Shown piece by piece: positions 12,601-23,870 of a stretch of DNA of 64,000 nt. Within the stretch, counting starts at the first letter, position 1. The number at the start of each line of letters is the position of its first letter. Location of the stretch: positions 682,001 to 746,000 of the forward strand of contig JAIXMN010000011.1 in assembly GCA_025716815.1 (NCBI GenBank), written 5' to 3'. Both the position numbers and the translations under genes were made by a program. Origin of the DNA: Dichotomocladium elegans (Eukaryota; Mucoromycota; Mucoromycetes; Mucorales; Lichtheimiaceae). The notes under the pieces are model-generated. The model saw only the letters and a program-made list of their open reading frames with translations, searched no databases and was not told the origin of the DNA.

Positions 12601-13154
12601 ATCCTCAGCAATCATGGCAAGACATGGGTTACCTTACATTATTTACCTCTGTATTGAGCACCGTTGCGTATTCTACTATTCAGATGGTCAGCAACGATCA
12701 GATGATAGATGCTGGCAACCAAACCCAGCATCATCATCTCTCCCGCAGGTCGGGTGGTGAAGAGCTTCAGGTGGACTTCTCTGAGGCAGAAAAAGTGTTT
12801 ATTTACAAGACTTTCTTGATCATGGGCGGTGCCATTCTCGTGCTCAATTCGTTCATCAAATTGGTCAATACTAAGCTGACAGGTAAGACGACAACCCCAT
12901 TCCTGGGAGATCTTTACCCTCTAATTAATTCCAAAATCATAGATATCTATGGCAAGATTATCATTGGTTCACGGATCTTGAATGCAATTGTGCTATGGAG
13001 CATGTGCGCCCTGCCTTTTTCACAGCTTCACGCGTTTGTTCTATTATCTGTTATGATGGGTTCTCTCATCTTACAAGGTATTTGTAAGATATCTATGAAC
13101 AATAATGTTTCTAACGGCCCGCTTTTTGTAGCCCTTGTGGATCTGTTGGATTAA
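9682..13154 (+). CDS. Low-temperature-requirement A (LtrA)-like multi-pass membrane protein
   Basis: About 12 exons. The LtrA family signature is plain: EEKAASWLELFYDLFYVATL, then SLYTARFNTDDVVHH, AVISMAGTAQHF, ERLGLLTLIVLGENLIGL, a FFFMYFED segment and VYLHFPLHLCQVAFG. Several hydrophobic segments follow in order. The cytosolic N-terminal region has Arg/Gly-rich sequence (residues ~5-30) and a His-rich stretch (HHHKSDHGDHQHHHDLEHNH-like). The loop after the core carries short SHG/ESHGSGSE repeats at about 12.3-12.45 kb. The function of fungal LtrA homologues is not established; in Listeria the gene is needed for growth at low temperature. The exon ending at 10363 uses a GCAAGT (GC-AG) donor. 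Two joins are uncertain: the one before 10185-10220, and the one between 10.70 and 10.77 kb, where a canonical donor gives the wrong phase. Start ATG has a good context (CACCATG). Confidence 0.85.
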
Positions 13155-14870
13155 ACCCCGCTCTTTTCCTTCATATTAAACACATATTATTTACTTCCCA
13201 TTGTTCTCAAATCAGTACTGCAGAGAATAACGCCGATAGGACCTTTTCCTCCCTCACACCCGACCGCTCATTTTCTTTTTTTTATCATTTGGATCACTCC
13301 ACCGTATGCTGGCCTATCTTGATCTCCCAGGCCGTTTGACCTACATTCTGTCGGGAATCCCCCTTTTTGCAACACGCCCGGCATTTGCCCAAGAGGTCGT
13401 ATTTTGAGTTTAGTCTGTTTAATCAAGAAGAAGAAGCCAGATCTTCCATTTCCATTAAACTCTAAAATAATACCTGGACCTGTGGTTGAAATGGGTGGCC
13501 TCTAGTCCGCATCAGGAAGGAATAGGTATTGAAATCGAGAAGATCGTATTTGAGTGAGCCAATCGATGTACCCACCTTTCTTTCTGTATATTGCATCACA
13601 ATATCTGCAGCCCGTTCAATATTATCGACTCTTCTCGCGGTTTTATAGAAAGCTATTTTTTAGAATAGATATAGAACCTTGAGAGTTTGTACTTTGACAG
13701 TACAATGAAGCAGAATAATGCATACCGCAACAAAATGCTCTACAAAAAATTCACAATGAGCTGATGCGATGATCCACCGCAACAATTCCTGCATCATTGT
13801 TTATTACTAAAGGCTAGAAAGCACGTTCAAAACGATAAGTTCTCGTGAACAAGCGACGAACGTCGTGAATTGAAAAAAAAATATGTAGCCTTCCACAAAG
13901 CACATGAGAAAGATCGATAATACAAACGGACTACATATAATGTTATGCTATAAACAGGAAGAAAGCTATGTATATAGTTTAGCTTACCCAAAGGCAATCT
14001 TTTCGAGATCATATTCCATCCTGATGCTGACCAGAAACTGCCCATTTAAACCCATAGATAGCGCAGTAGGATCCAGGCATTAATTAGAGTTATAGGGAAA
14101 CGGATGATCTAACTTTTCATCTTGATTAAGCAGATTAAAATAAAAATACTGCCTCTTGGTTAAATAATGGGCATTTTCAAGAAAAGGGTTCATGATAGGA
14201 CGCAAGCCAAAGGCCTGGAAGATCGAGAGAGATAGGTCTATCCACACCATTTTTTTTTTAAAAAAAAAAAGAAGTCGGAGAAATACAAAGGGAAGTAATC
14301 AGTACTTGATGTCTATTACATGAGATGATGACCTGCGGAGAATTGCCTCTTTGGCCATCATATATGTAGGGGTATGTAGGTGTATAAGCTAATAATTTCA
14401 AAACCAGTGGGTGCGACCTCGTCTCGGGAAATAGCTCATGAATATCAATGCGCATATTTTCCCAGAACCTAGGCAATAGAACAGATGTGGCCTGAACCAG
14501 CGAGTGAAATCGAGCACGGCTGATTACAAAAGAGAAGGGCCTTTGACAACGCCAATGCGTGAAGCGTGTTGTTAGGCAAGTCTGTCTGGATTCTCACAAA
14601 TGGGCCGAAATAGGAAAATTTGCAATAGTCATAGATGGTCGTCATAAAAACGGCAGGTCGGTGCGAGTGCTATGATGTCTGATCAGATGACACCTTTTCT
14701 GAGCATGTGACAATTCTTTGCTGGGCAGCATGCTCAATGATCCCACAAGGGCGTTGGATAATGCGGGGGAACGGGAAAGTCACACCAATAAGGAGAAAGT
14801 CCGAACGAGATAAATTCGAGGAAAAGGGGCAGCAAGAAATTTCCGTATTTTTCATTCCCTCTTTGTCATC
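13155..14870. other. Intergenic, no gene recognised
   Basis: About 1.7 kb without a supported gene. Open frames here are under 100 codons and show no domain signature. A T/A homopolymer pair near 14.25 kb (T10 then A10) could fold back. Pyrimidine-rich sequence just before 14871 is likely the MDH promoter or leader. Confidence 0.5.
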
Positions 14871-16180
14871 ATGGTAAAAGTATGCGTGTGCGGTGCTGCT
14901 GGCGGTATTGGTCAGCCCCTCTCCCTGCTCTTGAAACAATCCCCGCATATCACACACCTCTCCCTCTATGATATCGTCAATACTCCCGGCGTTGCTGCCG
15001 ATCTTAGGTAAAGAAAAATAGCGCTGAGAGAGAAAAAAATCCAGACTGAACTAAGCGCCGTCTGATTTAGCCACATCAACACTCAGTCCAAAGTAACTGG
15101 CCATGTTGGGCCTGAGCAGCTACGAGATGCGATTGAAGATTCTGCACTTGGTATGTAAAAGTGCAAGTGAGCGATGGGAGATGTGTGTGGTGCATGTGTG
15201 TATTGTGTGGGGGAAAAGTCGGGAGGGAGGAAACGGAAAAATAGGGCCTGCTAGTCCAATCTTGCCCATTAACCCCTTTGGTCTTTTACCTTTTCCATAT
15301 CCCGCGCAGTGGTCATTCCTGCTGGTGTCCCTCGCAAGCCTGGTATGACTCGCGATGATCTCTTCAAGATTAACGCGGGAATCGTTCGCGATCTTGCCAC
15401 TGCCGCCGCAAAATACGCTCCAGGGGCATTTATGTGCATCATTTCTAACCCTGTCAACTCGACTGTCCCCATTGTTGTCGAGGTCTTCAAAAAGCACGGT
15501 GTCTATGATCCCCGAAGGTAAAGGAAAGAACGTCTCTTCCGTCTTTATTGGACGGAGAGGGAGGGTGTGAATAAGAAAAAAAACTCACGCACGACGCTCA
15601 TAGAATCTTTGGTGTGACAACCCTTGACGTTGTGCGTGCCTCCACCTTTGTTTCTGAGGCCCTCGGAGGCTCCCCCAGCAAACTTGCAGTGCCCGTCGTG
15701 GGTGGCCACAGCGGCGTGACTATCCTGCCCCTGCTCTCCCAGGTGACCAACAAACTCAGCGACGATCAGGTTGCATACGTGACCCACCGTATCCAGTTTG
15801 GCGGTGACGAGGTTGTCAAGGCCAAGAACGGTGCAGGTAGTGCCACGCTGTCCATGGCCTACGCCGGTGCTCGCTTCACCTTCTCGCTCTTAAACGCGGC
15901 TTTTGCGGGCAAGGACGTTGTCGAATGCACTTACGTCAACCTCGATGCTGACAAAGTCGGCGCCAAGTCTGTCCATGACCTAGTTGGCGACGATGTTTCC
16001 TACTTTTCTGTTCCTGTTAAGCTCGGCAAGAACGGCGTCGAGCGCATTCTCCCCATTGGGTCGGTCTCTACTTTCGAAAAGGGCCTGTTTTCCAAGGCCG
16101 CCACTGAGCTCAAAGGAAACATTGCAAGAGGCGCTCGATTCGTTGCCGAGCCAAACATTATCGCTGAGTCAAAGTTGTGA
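14871..16180 (+). CDS. Malate dehydrogenase with C-terminal SKL (peroxisomal/glyoxysomal type)
   Basis: NAD-dependent malate dehydrogenase, converting malate and oxaloacetate. Four exons (14871-15007, 15071-15150, 15310-15517, 15604-16180) give 333 residues, the usual size. Motifs: Rossmann [12 protein letters not shown] at the N-terminus, substrate-binding arginines in [25 protein letters not shown], catalytic VVGGHSGVT, and [23 protein letters not shown]. There is no mitochondrial presequence: the protein starts [12 protein letters not shown]. It ends in AESKL, whose last three residues are a textbook PTS1, so import into peroxisomes is expected, where the enzyme reoxidises NADH for beta-oxidation and serves the glyoxylate cycle. 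Splice joins keep frame in every exon. Confidence 0.96.
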
Positions 16181-19100
16181 CGAAGCAGAAAAGAATATAT
16201 GTATTCAGATGATATATGTACATTCTCTCCCCTTCCCTCTTTTTCTGTGTATATGTATGTTTCTTAACAACCCCGCGTATTTTTTGTATCTATCATAAAC
16301 AACCCCTATACGATATTCGATAAACCTAATCATGATTCACAAATATCTCTACCATCGACTTGCTTCATATTCTCAGTATCTGTTAGGTATTTGACGTCGG
16401 AGACTGAACATGAAACAAAATCGCGCTGTGTGTAATGCTTCCCGCTCATCTTTTGAATCTATATATGGGAATGAATCCGGTCGGTATAATCGAGCCGAAC
16501 TCGCCAAACCGTTCCCGTTTCCTTGATTCTTTTTCTTTAGCATTTGCAGTGAGATTTCAGAGCGTACAACGAGCCATGTCCACAGCGTTTTAAAACTGGG
16601 ATAAGCAGGCGCTTTAGAACACATAAATAGGATGTCCCACCTTCTGGGTAAACCAAAGACATGTACGAAGTATAAATAGATTGGGTGAACAAGTCTGGGG
16701 GAGGGCCCTGCATCCCATTAATCTGGAAGGAAAACAAAGAGAAACACGACAGCATAGACTCAAATTGACCATGAGGAAGCAATGGTATATTCGATGGGTG
16801 AAATAGGGGGGAAAGGTGCAGAGAACTAGGGCGGTCCATGGTCGCCATCAGCGCAAGATAGCGCTACTTATCCAGGAAATCATGAGGTGGGGTGACATGT
16901 TTGTTCAGAACTCTCTAATGCACTCTGAGTCTTCACATGCATGCGGATTGGAAAAAGAAGAGAGATATAGAGGGAATGATAAAAAGATCCTCCATATTAA
17001 TATCACAAACGATATCGTCTTGATCCAATCCCTCTTCAAGATGTACTGTCGAAAGAGAAGAGGTTGTACCAGGAACATTACCACTAGCTATGTAACGCTT
17101 GACCGCAATAACTACGACGGATAGCTGCCTTCGTTCTTGTGGCACAATTCGATCTCAAAAGAAAGCAGGGCCTGTTCAATGTTGTGCACTGGCTAATATT
17201 AACGAAGACGACCCAGTAAAGCACGTCAATTACTGTCCAGAGAGACAGTTCTCAATTGTACGAAGCTAGGAGACATGGCTCCATTTGCGTCTTGAATCAC
17301 TTCAACCCACAACTTGACATCAATCTATCGGTAACTCGACCTCTCCGACTATAGCGGCGAACATGAACTCTTTACCCATTAAAAACTCTAATTATTCACT
17401 TGGAACTTACCAATAGGTACTGCTCAACCATCTGTATCCATTATAATGACCAGTGATAGAGTGAATTGGTTTTGGAAGATGGGGTGTGTGGGACTTTTTC
17501 GTGCTTCGTACCCTTTATCCGATACCTACAGTTTTTTATCTTAAAAAAAATGAGAATGAAATTAAACACGTCTACGTTGCTCCAAACTAGGCAAAAAAAA
17601 AAAGAAAAAAATTTTCTTTACGGGGCCTGTGATTTAGTTTGTTTTAAACAGACTTCAGCACAAGGTGACACAAGAAGAACCCCAGGCATTAGTACGCTCT
17701 TTTTTTAAATAAACCCCCAAACCCTCCCTTTTGCTCGGCTGAGCATTCATCCCAACTTTTGTTATTGTGAGACTGATACGATAATTCTTGGGAGAAACCG
17801 GTCACAACTCGTATCCGATTCCAGTGCGCCTTTTTGACTTCCTTAAATCAAAACCCAACCATCTCTGAGCGGGCAAAGGCTTATTGCGCGTCTGTCAAGT
17901 AACCGGAAATATCCTGTTTGTTTATGTTTGGACCTGTTACTCCGGCAAGTTTCTGTAGTGTACCTGACAAAAACAACGCACCCTTCCTGCTGTATCTCTA
18001 AATGGCAGGTGCCGATCTGGAAGAACATCCATCTATATGCATGCCCTTAAGCTCCGTCGTCCGTGATGCGATTCGCAGTGAACCTATGAACTGATGTTGC
18101 ACCATTCTATTTCGTCTTTGTCAATGGGCTGTAGCTATAGCACTTGGTATGGCTACATAACGAGAGCATCCCAGATATGATATAATACCAAAACACTCGT
18201 CATGTTGAGAAAAAGGAGATTGGATCGGTTGATTTTTATTTTTTGGGTCCTATATCGTATCTGCTATGCTTTCGCTGCGTGCGTGTATATAGTAATCAAG
18301 CGAGTCTAAGGCTGAATTACTCTTTACTCTCTCGACCCTATGCCAGGGTAACTCCAGATACGGGCACTTTAGGGGACACGTACACATCTAGGTCTTTCTT
18401 TTTAAGACGTTCCTTTTTTCCGTATACATAAAGGTCAAAATGCCTACAGTAATCTCCTACAGTCAAATGTTCTATGTGTTCCCCTGTGGGACTCTATTTA
18501 GTCTGTGGTGCTTGGGTATGCATCCTGACTGCCCTCGACCGCGCATATTAGGTTTTTTCGTCGTCCATTCCGCTGTGCGCTTGGAGTCATCAACATAAAC
18601 AGCTTCTTTTTTCCTTGCCGTCACCAATACCTCAACTTGAGTTTTTGATGTGGGTAGGAGTATTCACTGCGCTTGTCCAAGGCGTTTTCAAGAAATTCCA
18701 CGCGCGAAGTTCTTACAAATCCAGTCTCATGTACATCAACGTCTGCCAGATAATCGCAAGGAAAAAGTTAAGTTTTGAGGAAACAAAGGCTCTGTTCCGC
18801 TGAAGAACCATACGCTAGACTGAAACAAACCTTGTGCTCTACTATGAAGTGCATTGGTATATCCCGGTCTCTATGCCGCGTGAAGCGGACACAAGTACCG
18901 TCTCTAGTCCGAGTCAGTAGACTTTATCAACGTCAAACACAGCGACTGGTTCGTAAAGAAAAAGAAAGAAAAAGAACGGGGCAAGCGTTGTATATAGCCA
19001 ATCGATTCGTACCATTATTACTGTTTATTATATCTATTTCAGAGACAAGATTGTTTACCATTTCAATTTTCAAGCTTACTAGGTTGCGTTTTGCCAGGTG

Positions 19101-19493
19101 GCCGTGATAATGCGAATGATAGAAACTAACGCGGATCTTTACACCGACGACATCAAACGAATTCAGCGCTCCCTAGAAATAGCAACATACAAACGGAAAT
19201 AAAGTAGGATGCCAGATCATAGTGGACTTTACATCTAGAAGATACTGGGGTTATGGTGCTAATGTAACACTTAGTGACAGCGATCTTAAATTTTGATTGG
19301 GCATTATCCGCGTGCACCGACGTCATGCGTATTGAGCGACCTAAACGTCAAAAATATTATTTCTTTTTTAGACAATAGTGGAGGTAAAAAAAAAACCAGC
19401 GAGAGGGTGCTGGGGGCGTAAGGCGTACTTCCCCCTTTTTAGTTCCAAAGGCACTTACAGGAATGTGAACAGATCGGAGTGATTAGCATTGGA
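16181..19493. other. Long intergenic region, no gene recognised
   Basis: About 3.3 kb. All open frames are short (about 110 codons or fewer) and without recognisable motifs, and I found no chain of exons with shared similarity to known families. The sequence contains several poly-A/T runs (about 17.59, 18.24 and 19.39 kb). It may hold long UTRs or regulatory DNA for MDH and for the GLTSCR1-domain gene, or unrecognised RNA. Confidence 0.45.
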
Positions 19494-20979
19494 ATGAGCA
19501 ATCAAGAGGCAAGCAATAGCAGTAACAGTACCGTGCAAGCCGATGATCTACAGGTATATTATCTTCTCTACATATGCATGGGTGCTCCATTTCATTTTCC
19601 ACAGCGTCTAAAATTCACCTTCGAACGCTCTATTACACAAAGCAGGGTAGCATTACGAGAGGATCGGCGTTACCAGACGAAGAAGTCATCACACAGATCA
19701 TGCTGGCCGGCCTCAAAGTCATAATGCTCCGTAGAGGAGATCAGATTGTTTACAAGCTTCCTGACGAGGTCGTCCTTTCGTCTATTGGCGATGATCAACG
19801 CGCGCAGCTGTTATCCGAGATCAAGGCCCTTCATGCTGCCACGCTTGCCGCAGCTGCACGAAGTACGACCTCCGCAATAAAAAGCGAGACAAACAATACG
19901 ACGAAGACAATTGCGCCGAAGCAGTCCGTTGTGCCACCTCAGCTGCTGGTCCCGCAGGTGATAAGCGAACGTCAAGACGTCGACAGCGATACTGCGATGA
20001 GAGAAACAGCACGTAAGCTCCAAGAAGAATACGAACAACAACAACAACAACAGCAGCAGCAGCAGCATGCTTCGCAACAGGGTGAAGTCAAGACAACGCG
20101 CAAATACGTAAAAACCGGCAAATATTCAAAGAAACGGCTCCACCAGCAACACCATCCATCTGTAACGCCATCCCCAATACAACAGCAACAGCCTGCACAG
20201 CCAGTTGTAGTAGTACCTCAACAAGCGATAACATCAGCAGCGCCCTTACATCAGCAGCAACAACAACAACAACAGCAACAGCAGCACCCTGTCAATCTGC
20301 CAACCCAGCTTGTATCGAGTTCGATTCTTTCCAAACGATTACCAGAAGAAGAAAATCATCACCAAGAAATCAAGAGGAGGTTTGTATTTGGCGTGAAAAC
20401 GATAAGAATAAGAAGATAAACTAAATAGGAACCACCCAGAATGTTCGATTCGATTGTAGCAGATCATCGAGCGGTGCTGGATCCGGATTATGAGACTCCT
20501 TTCAAGTCCGTCGAGGATGTAATCAACCGTCTTCTGCCATACCATATCTTCCAGTATCCCAAGGCAGATTTGGAGGTGAATAAGATACCGCTTGATCGGC
20601 TAGGTGAGCAAAAGAATGAAATCGACACCAGACGTTCTCTTTTGTATGTGTTACTAACATTGTTCCATCAGATTTATCCACTGTGGAACTTGTTACCGCC
20701 CAAGCAGATATGTTTCAAAAATTTTCGGCTGCATTGAGAAGGGCAACAAAGGTTGGTATGCGTTTAATTTCCAAGTGCCTATTATGAGTTTCCTGACGAA
20801 GATTACTCTGTTGGGATGGGTGCCAGGATAATAAGGAGAAGCATATACAAATCATGTTGGACAGACAAAAGCTTGCAGACCAACGGCAGAGATTAACAGA
20901 GGAGCAGGCACGTGTTGCTGCTGAGCAAGCAGCTAAGCAGCAGCAGGAGCTGATCCGCATGCAAGAGGAGCAGGCTCGT

Positions 20980-21014
<35 letters not shown>

Positions 21015-21276
21015 GTCAGAATCAGCCGAGGCACAGCAGCAGCGCCAACCTGAGTCAGCTCCGGTGATGATATCTCCCTCGGAACCAGCCCATTACATGA
21101 ATCATTTCCCTCAGCCAAATGCACTCTTACAAAATCCAGAGTTTGCCCAACAATACAACCAGCTTCCTCCGGAAATTCGCCAACAATTCGTCATGCATGA
21201 CCCTCAACGATTGGCAGGAATGCTTGCTGAGCACACATCAGTGTCACACAATGAGTCTCCGCCCCCGCATCAATGA
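19494..21276 (+). CDS. GLTSCR1/BICRA-domain protein, putative ncBAF (GBAF) SWI/SNF subunit
   Basis: Nuclear protein with the GLTSCR domain: VLDPDYETPFKSVEDVINRL followed by LPYHIFQYPK (exon 20429-20603), the core of BICRA/BICRAL, which in animals marks the non-canonical BAF remodelling complex. Before it lies a region with two polyglutamine tracts (about 20035-20066 and 20252-20285) and basic stretches (RKYVKTGKYSKKR). After it come a coiled coil (QKLADQRQRLTEEQARVAAEQ-like), a polyalanine tract and a Pro/Gln-rich tail. Exons 20429-20603, 20672-20751 and 20827-21276 join in frame. The start is uncertain: ATG 19494 (MSNQEASN) needs an unusual splice, while ATG 19574 opens the polyQ exon directly. 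The intron ending at 20428 is only about 36-45 nt long. The domain assignment is by eye. Confidence 0.82.
20035..20066 (+). repeat. CAA/CAG trinucleotide tract (polyQ) in GLTSCR1-like gene
   Basis: Ten consecutive glutamine codons, mixed CAA and CAG. A second tract of similar length is at about 20252-20285, and a GCA run encoding polyalanine is at about 20980-21010. Confidence 0.9.
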
Positions 21277-21450
21277 AAGGATGCTACGCAGAAAAGATGC
21301 AAGAACAGCGCATGCACATACATGTAGATAGAAAACGCTTCCATTTTTTTCTCTTTCATCCGACCCGCTTCCTCCGCCAACCATACCATTCCAGATTTGT
21401 TTATCTTTATGTATGTGGGTGAGTGAGTAATTTTCTATTAGTAAATAAAA

Positions 21451-23521
21451 TTAAACTATGAGTAGTGTATTGATGGTGGCTGCAGCTGCCATGGCAATAA
21501 ACAAAAACAAAGTGGGGGACACATCACGGGCACCCGATGATGATCCTTGGCTTGGGGTAGGCTCAGCTGCTGCGGGAGTTGACTTGCCGTTGTTCGCGCC
21601 AGCCGAAGACTGTGCTTGACTTATCCTTGCACCATCTCCGTACGCTCCGCCCGTGTACGGCCCGAGAACGGGAAGGCCTGTGTCCGTGTCATTGATGTTG
21701 AGTTGCTGGCAGACGGCTGCGGAGCGGGAGGTGACCCAGGCAAGGATGCCCATGCCGTTGCTACTGGTCGTGTTGAACATGTTGCCCTCAAAGTCCTGTA
21801 CGGTCCAGGTGCGAGCTGTACCGACCGACGCGACGACAGCGCTTGCCCGATCCTGGACAATGTCCTCCCGGAGCATCTCGGCCCATGCCTGGAGTCTGGG
21901 CTGAATAATGGACGGCTTGAAGAAGCGTTTGACAATCGTCTTGAGAATGGTCTCAAAGATGTCCGCGTGCTGATTGATCATCTGCATCTGAAGCGGGCGC
22001 GTGGACGAGAAATTGGCACTGCCAGGTTTGGAAAAGTTTTGGTAGGCGAGGGTATCGAAACCAGGAGGTGCGCCGTTGCCGAAGGTTTCATCAAAATCAT
22101 ATGTGATGAGGGTCCATTGGTTCGACTGAAGGTCCTGATTGATGTAGTAGTTGGACGCCTGGTACCAGAATCCGTCCCACGAACCGCTCAAGAAGTTGAA
22201 TGCCATATGCAGAAGGGTGTGGGTCGGGTCGACGACAGACTGGTTCTGCGAAATGCGCTTGGTCAGCTCGATGAGCGGCCTGAGCTCGTCGGTCTTGTTG
22301 AGAACAAGCACGCCATTATCCTCATTCTTATAGATATCGACCGAATACAGAGACGGGTCGTCACCAAGATAAAGAAGATTAGCCTCCTGCGTCTCGCTCA
22401 GCGCGTTGCCCTTGAATGTCGGCCCAGTGTAGGCGTAGGAGAAGTTACCGCCGTGGATGGCTGCGTCAATAAAGTGGGTCGATGCTTCGTCTGTCATCAG
22501 AAACAAACCAAAGTACCTCCCATTGAGATAGACGCGTACCCAGCTGCCTGACAATGTGCCGGCGCCGGCTGCTGCCAGGCAATCGAGCAGGAGCTTTTCC
22601 CGTCTATGGCGAAAGATGACCAGTAAATTTCTCTTCTTATACGGTCCAAACAAAACCTTTCCCCCCCCTCCAGAAAAAAAGAAAGGGAGATATTTGCTTA
22701 CGCAAAGGTAGGGTCCGTCTCGTGCGCACGGAGCTTGACAGTGGTCCGGCCAAAGAGCAGTTGCTTTTGTTGCTGCGTTGGTGGGGCAAATTTGTTTAGG
22801 TCGATGGCCCACGATTGCTTTGCAAATTCCTTGGTGGACTGGCCGCTGGTCTTCATGCCCGCACCAGAGAAACTATACACCTGATTGCTTGAAATGTAGG
22901 TCATGTTGCTCACCAGGACGCTGCCAAAGTTGCCGCTTGGGTTGCGGAGAAATTCATCAATACCACTTTGGTTGACTGTGAGGATAATGGTAGCAATTTC
23001 ATTGGACATGTTCATGCCCGTGAACAGTGCTACAAAGAGAAGGAGATGGATGTGAGTTTACTGTAACATGAACCCTTGCTGCGCATGTGTGTGTGTGTGT
23101 GTATGCCTTTTCTCTGATATATAGAGTGCATAAACGTACGTGGATAAATGGGATTGAAGGCCTGCGGGAGGTCCGGGACGTCGTAGACCGTCTTTGAACG
23201 ATTAAAGAATTCATTGCCAGTCGAAGTTTTTCCCTGCCCCAATTGTCGTGTGGTGGCCTCGGGTATCTGATTTGAGCCCGAGGTTAGGACGTATTGGTAT
23301 GAGGACGAGGAAGGAGGGGGCCCGGAGCCTTCGAAAATGTAGGGCGACTTGGGAGAAGGAGAGAGAGGATGCAATTGGCCGTCAATGGATACCGAGACGC
23401 CCTGGTCGGCAGTGGGAAAGGCCACAACTGCATAGTTGACATCAGCAGCAGACACCAGCAGAGGTGCAGCAAATGCGGACAGAAGCAGGACAGCTCTAGC
23501 AGCAGCGAGCGAGCGAACCAT
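21451..23521 (-). CDS. CotH-family secreted surface protein, probably GPI-anchored (gene 1 of tandem pair)
   Basis: Three exons (23521-23140, 23029-22702, 22603-21451) give 620 residues. The N-terminus is a signal peptide (MVRSLAAARAVLLLSAFAA, cleavage likely near VSAAD). The body matches the CotH kinase-like domain: GRTTVKLRAHETDPT, REKLLLDCLAAAG, LSGSWVRVYLNGRYFGLFLM, NFLSGSWDGFWYQASNYY and WTLITYDFDETFG, whose acidic residues resemble the metal-binding site. A Ser/Thr/Ala/Pro-rich stretch is followed by a hydrophobic C-terminus (LFLFIAMAAAATINTLLIV), as for GPI attachment. CotH proteins in Mucorales are cell-surface proteins; some act as host-cell adhesins/invasins, others are uncharacterised, and nothing here decides which. 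Several N-glycosylation sequons are visible. The neighbour downstream in the same orientation is a second CotH gene with the same exon 1 length. Confidence 0.93.
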
Positions 23522-23870
23522 CTGCGAAGGAATGAAGGAAGGAAGAAAGAGAAGAGAAATCGGGTAGAGGATGAACGGGCTTGATGGCACGGTGAGCGTT
23601 TTATATTTTTTTTCTTCCGTCTTTATTGGCCTGGATTTGGTATTATTTCCAAGATTGAGACGCAAACGGTCCGACAAGAGTGTTCCCGAGATGGAAGGGC
23701 GTTGTGCATGAGTATGCGCGTCCATTTTCTTGCACTGCTTCGCATCTTATTTTTACACTATCTTCCGGTGGGGGACGAGGTGCTATCGGAGAGGAAGGAA
23801 TGGAGCGAGAGACATGTTTGGGGGGGGAATGCATCTGTAGTTGTACAAGGTCCTTTTTTATTTTGTATCA
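23522..23870. other. Intergenic spacer between the two CotH genes
   Basis: About 350 bp that should hold the promoter of CotH gene 1 and the 3' region of gene 2. CT-rich stretches occur near 23545-23620. No gene is seen. Confidence 0.5.

Noticed and set aside
16537..16848. Minus-strand 103-codon frame after MDH
   Set aside because: No motif, likely part of a 3' untranslated or intergenic region.
21616..22551. 311-codon plus-strand open frame opposite CotH gene 1
   Set aside because: It is the antisense shadow of a conserved CotH exon and shows no domain of its own.
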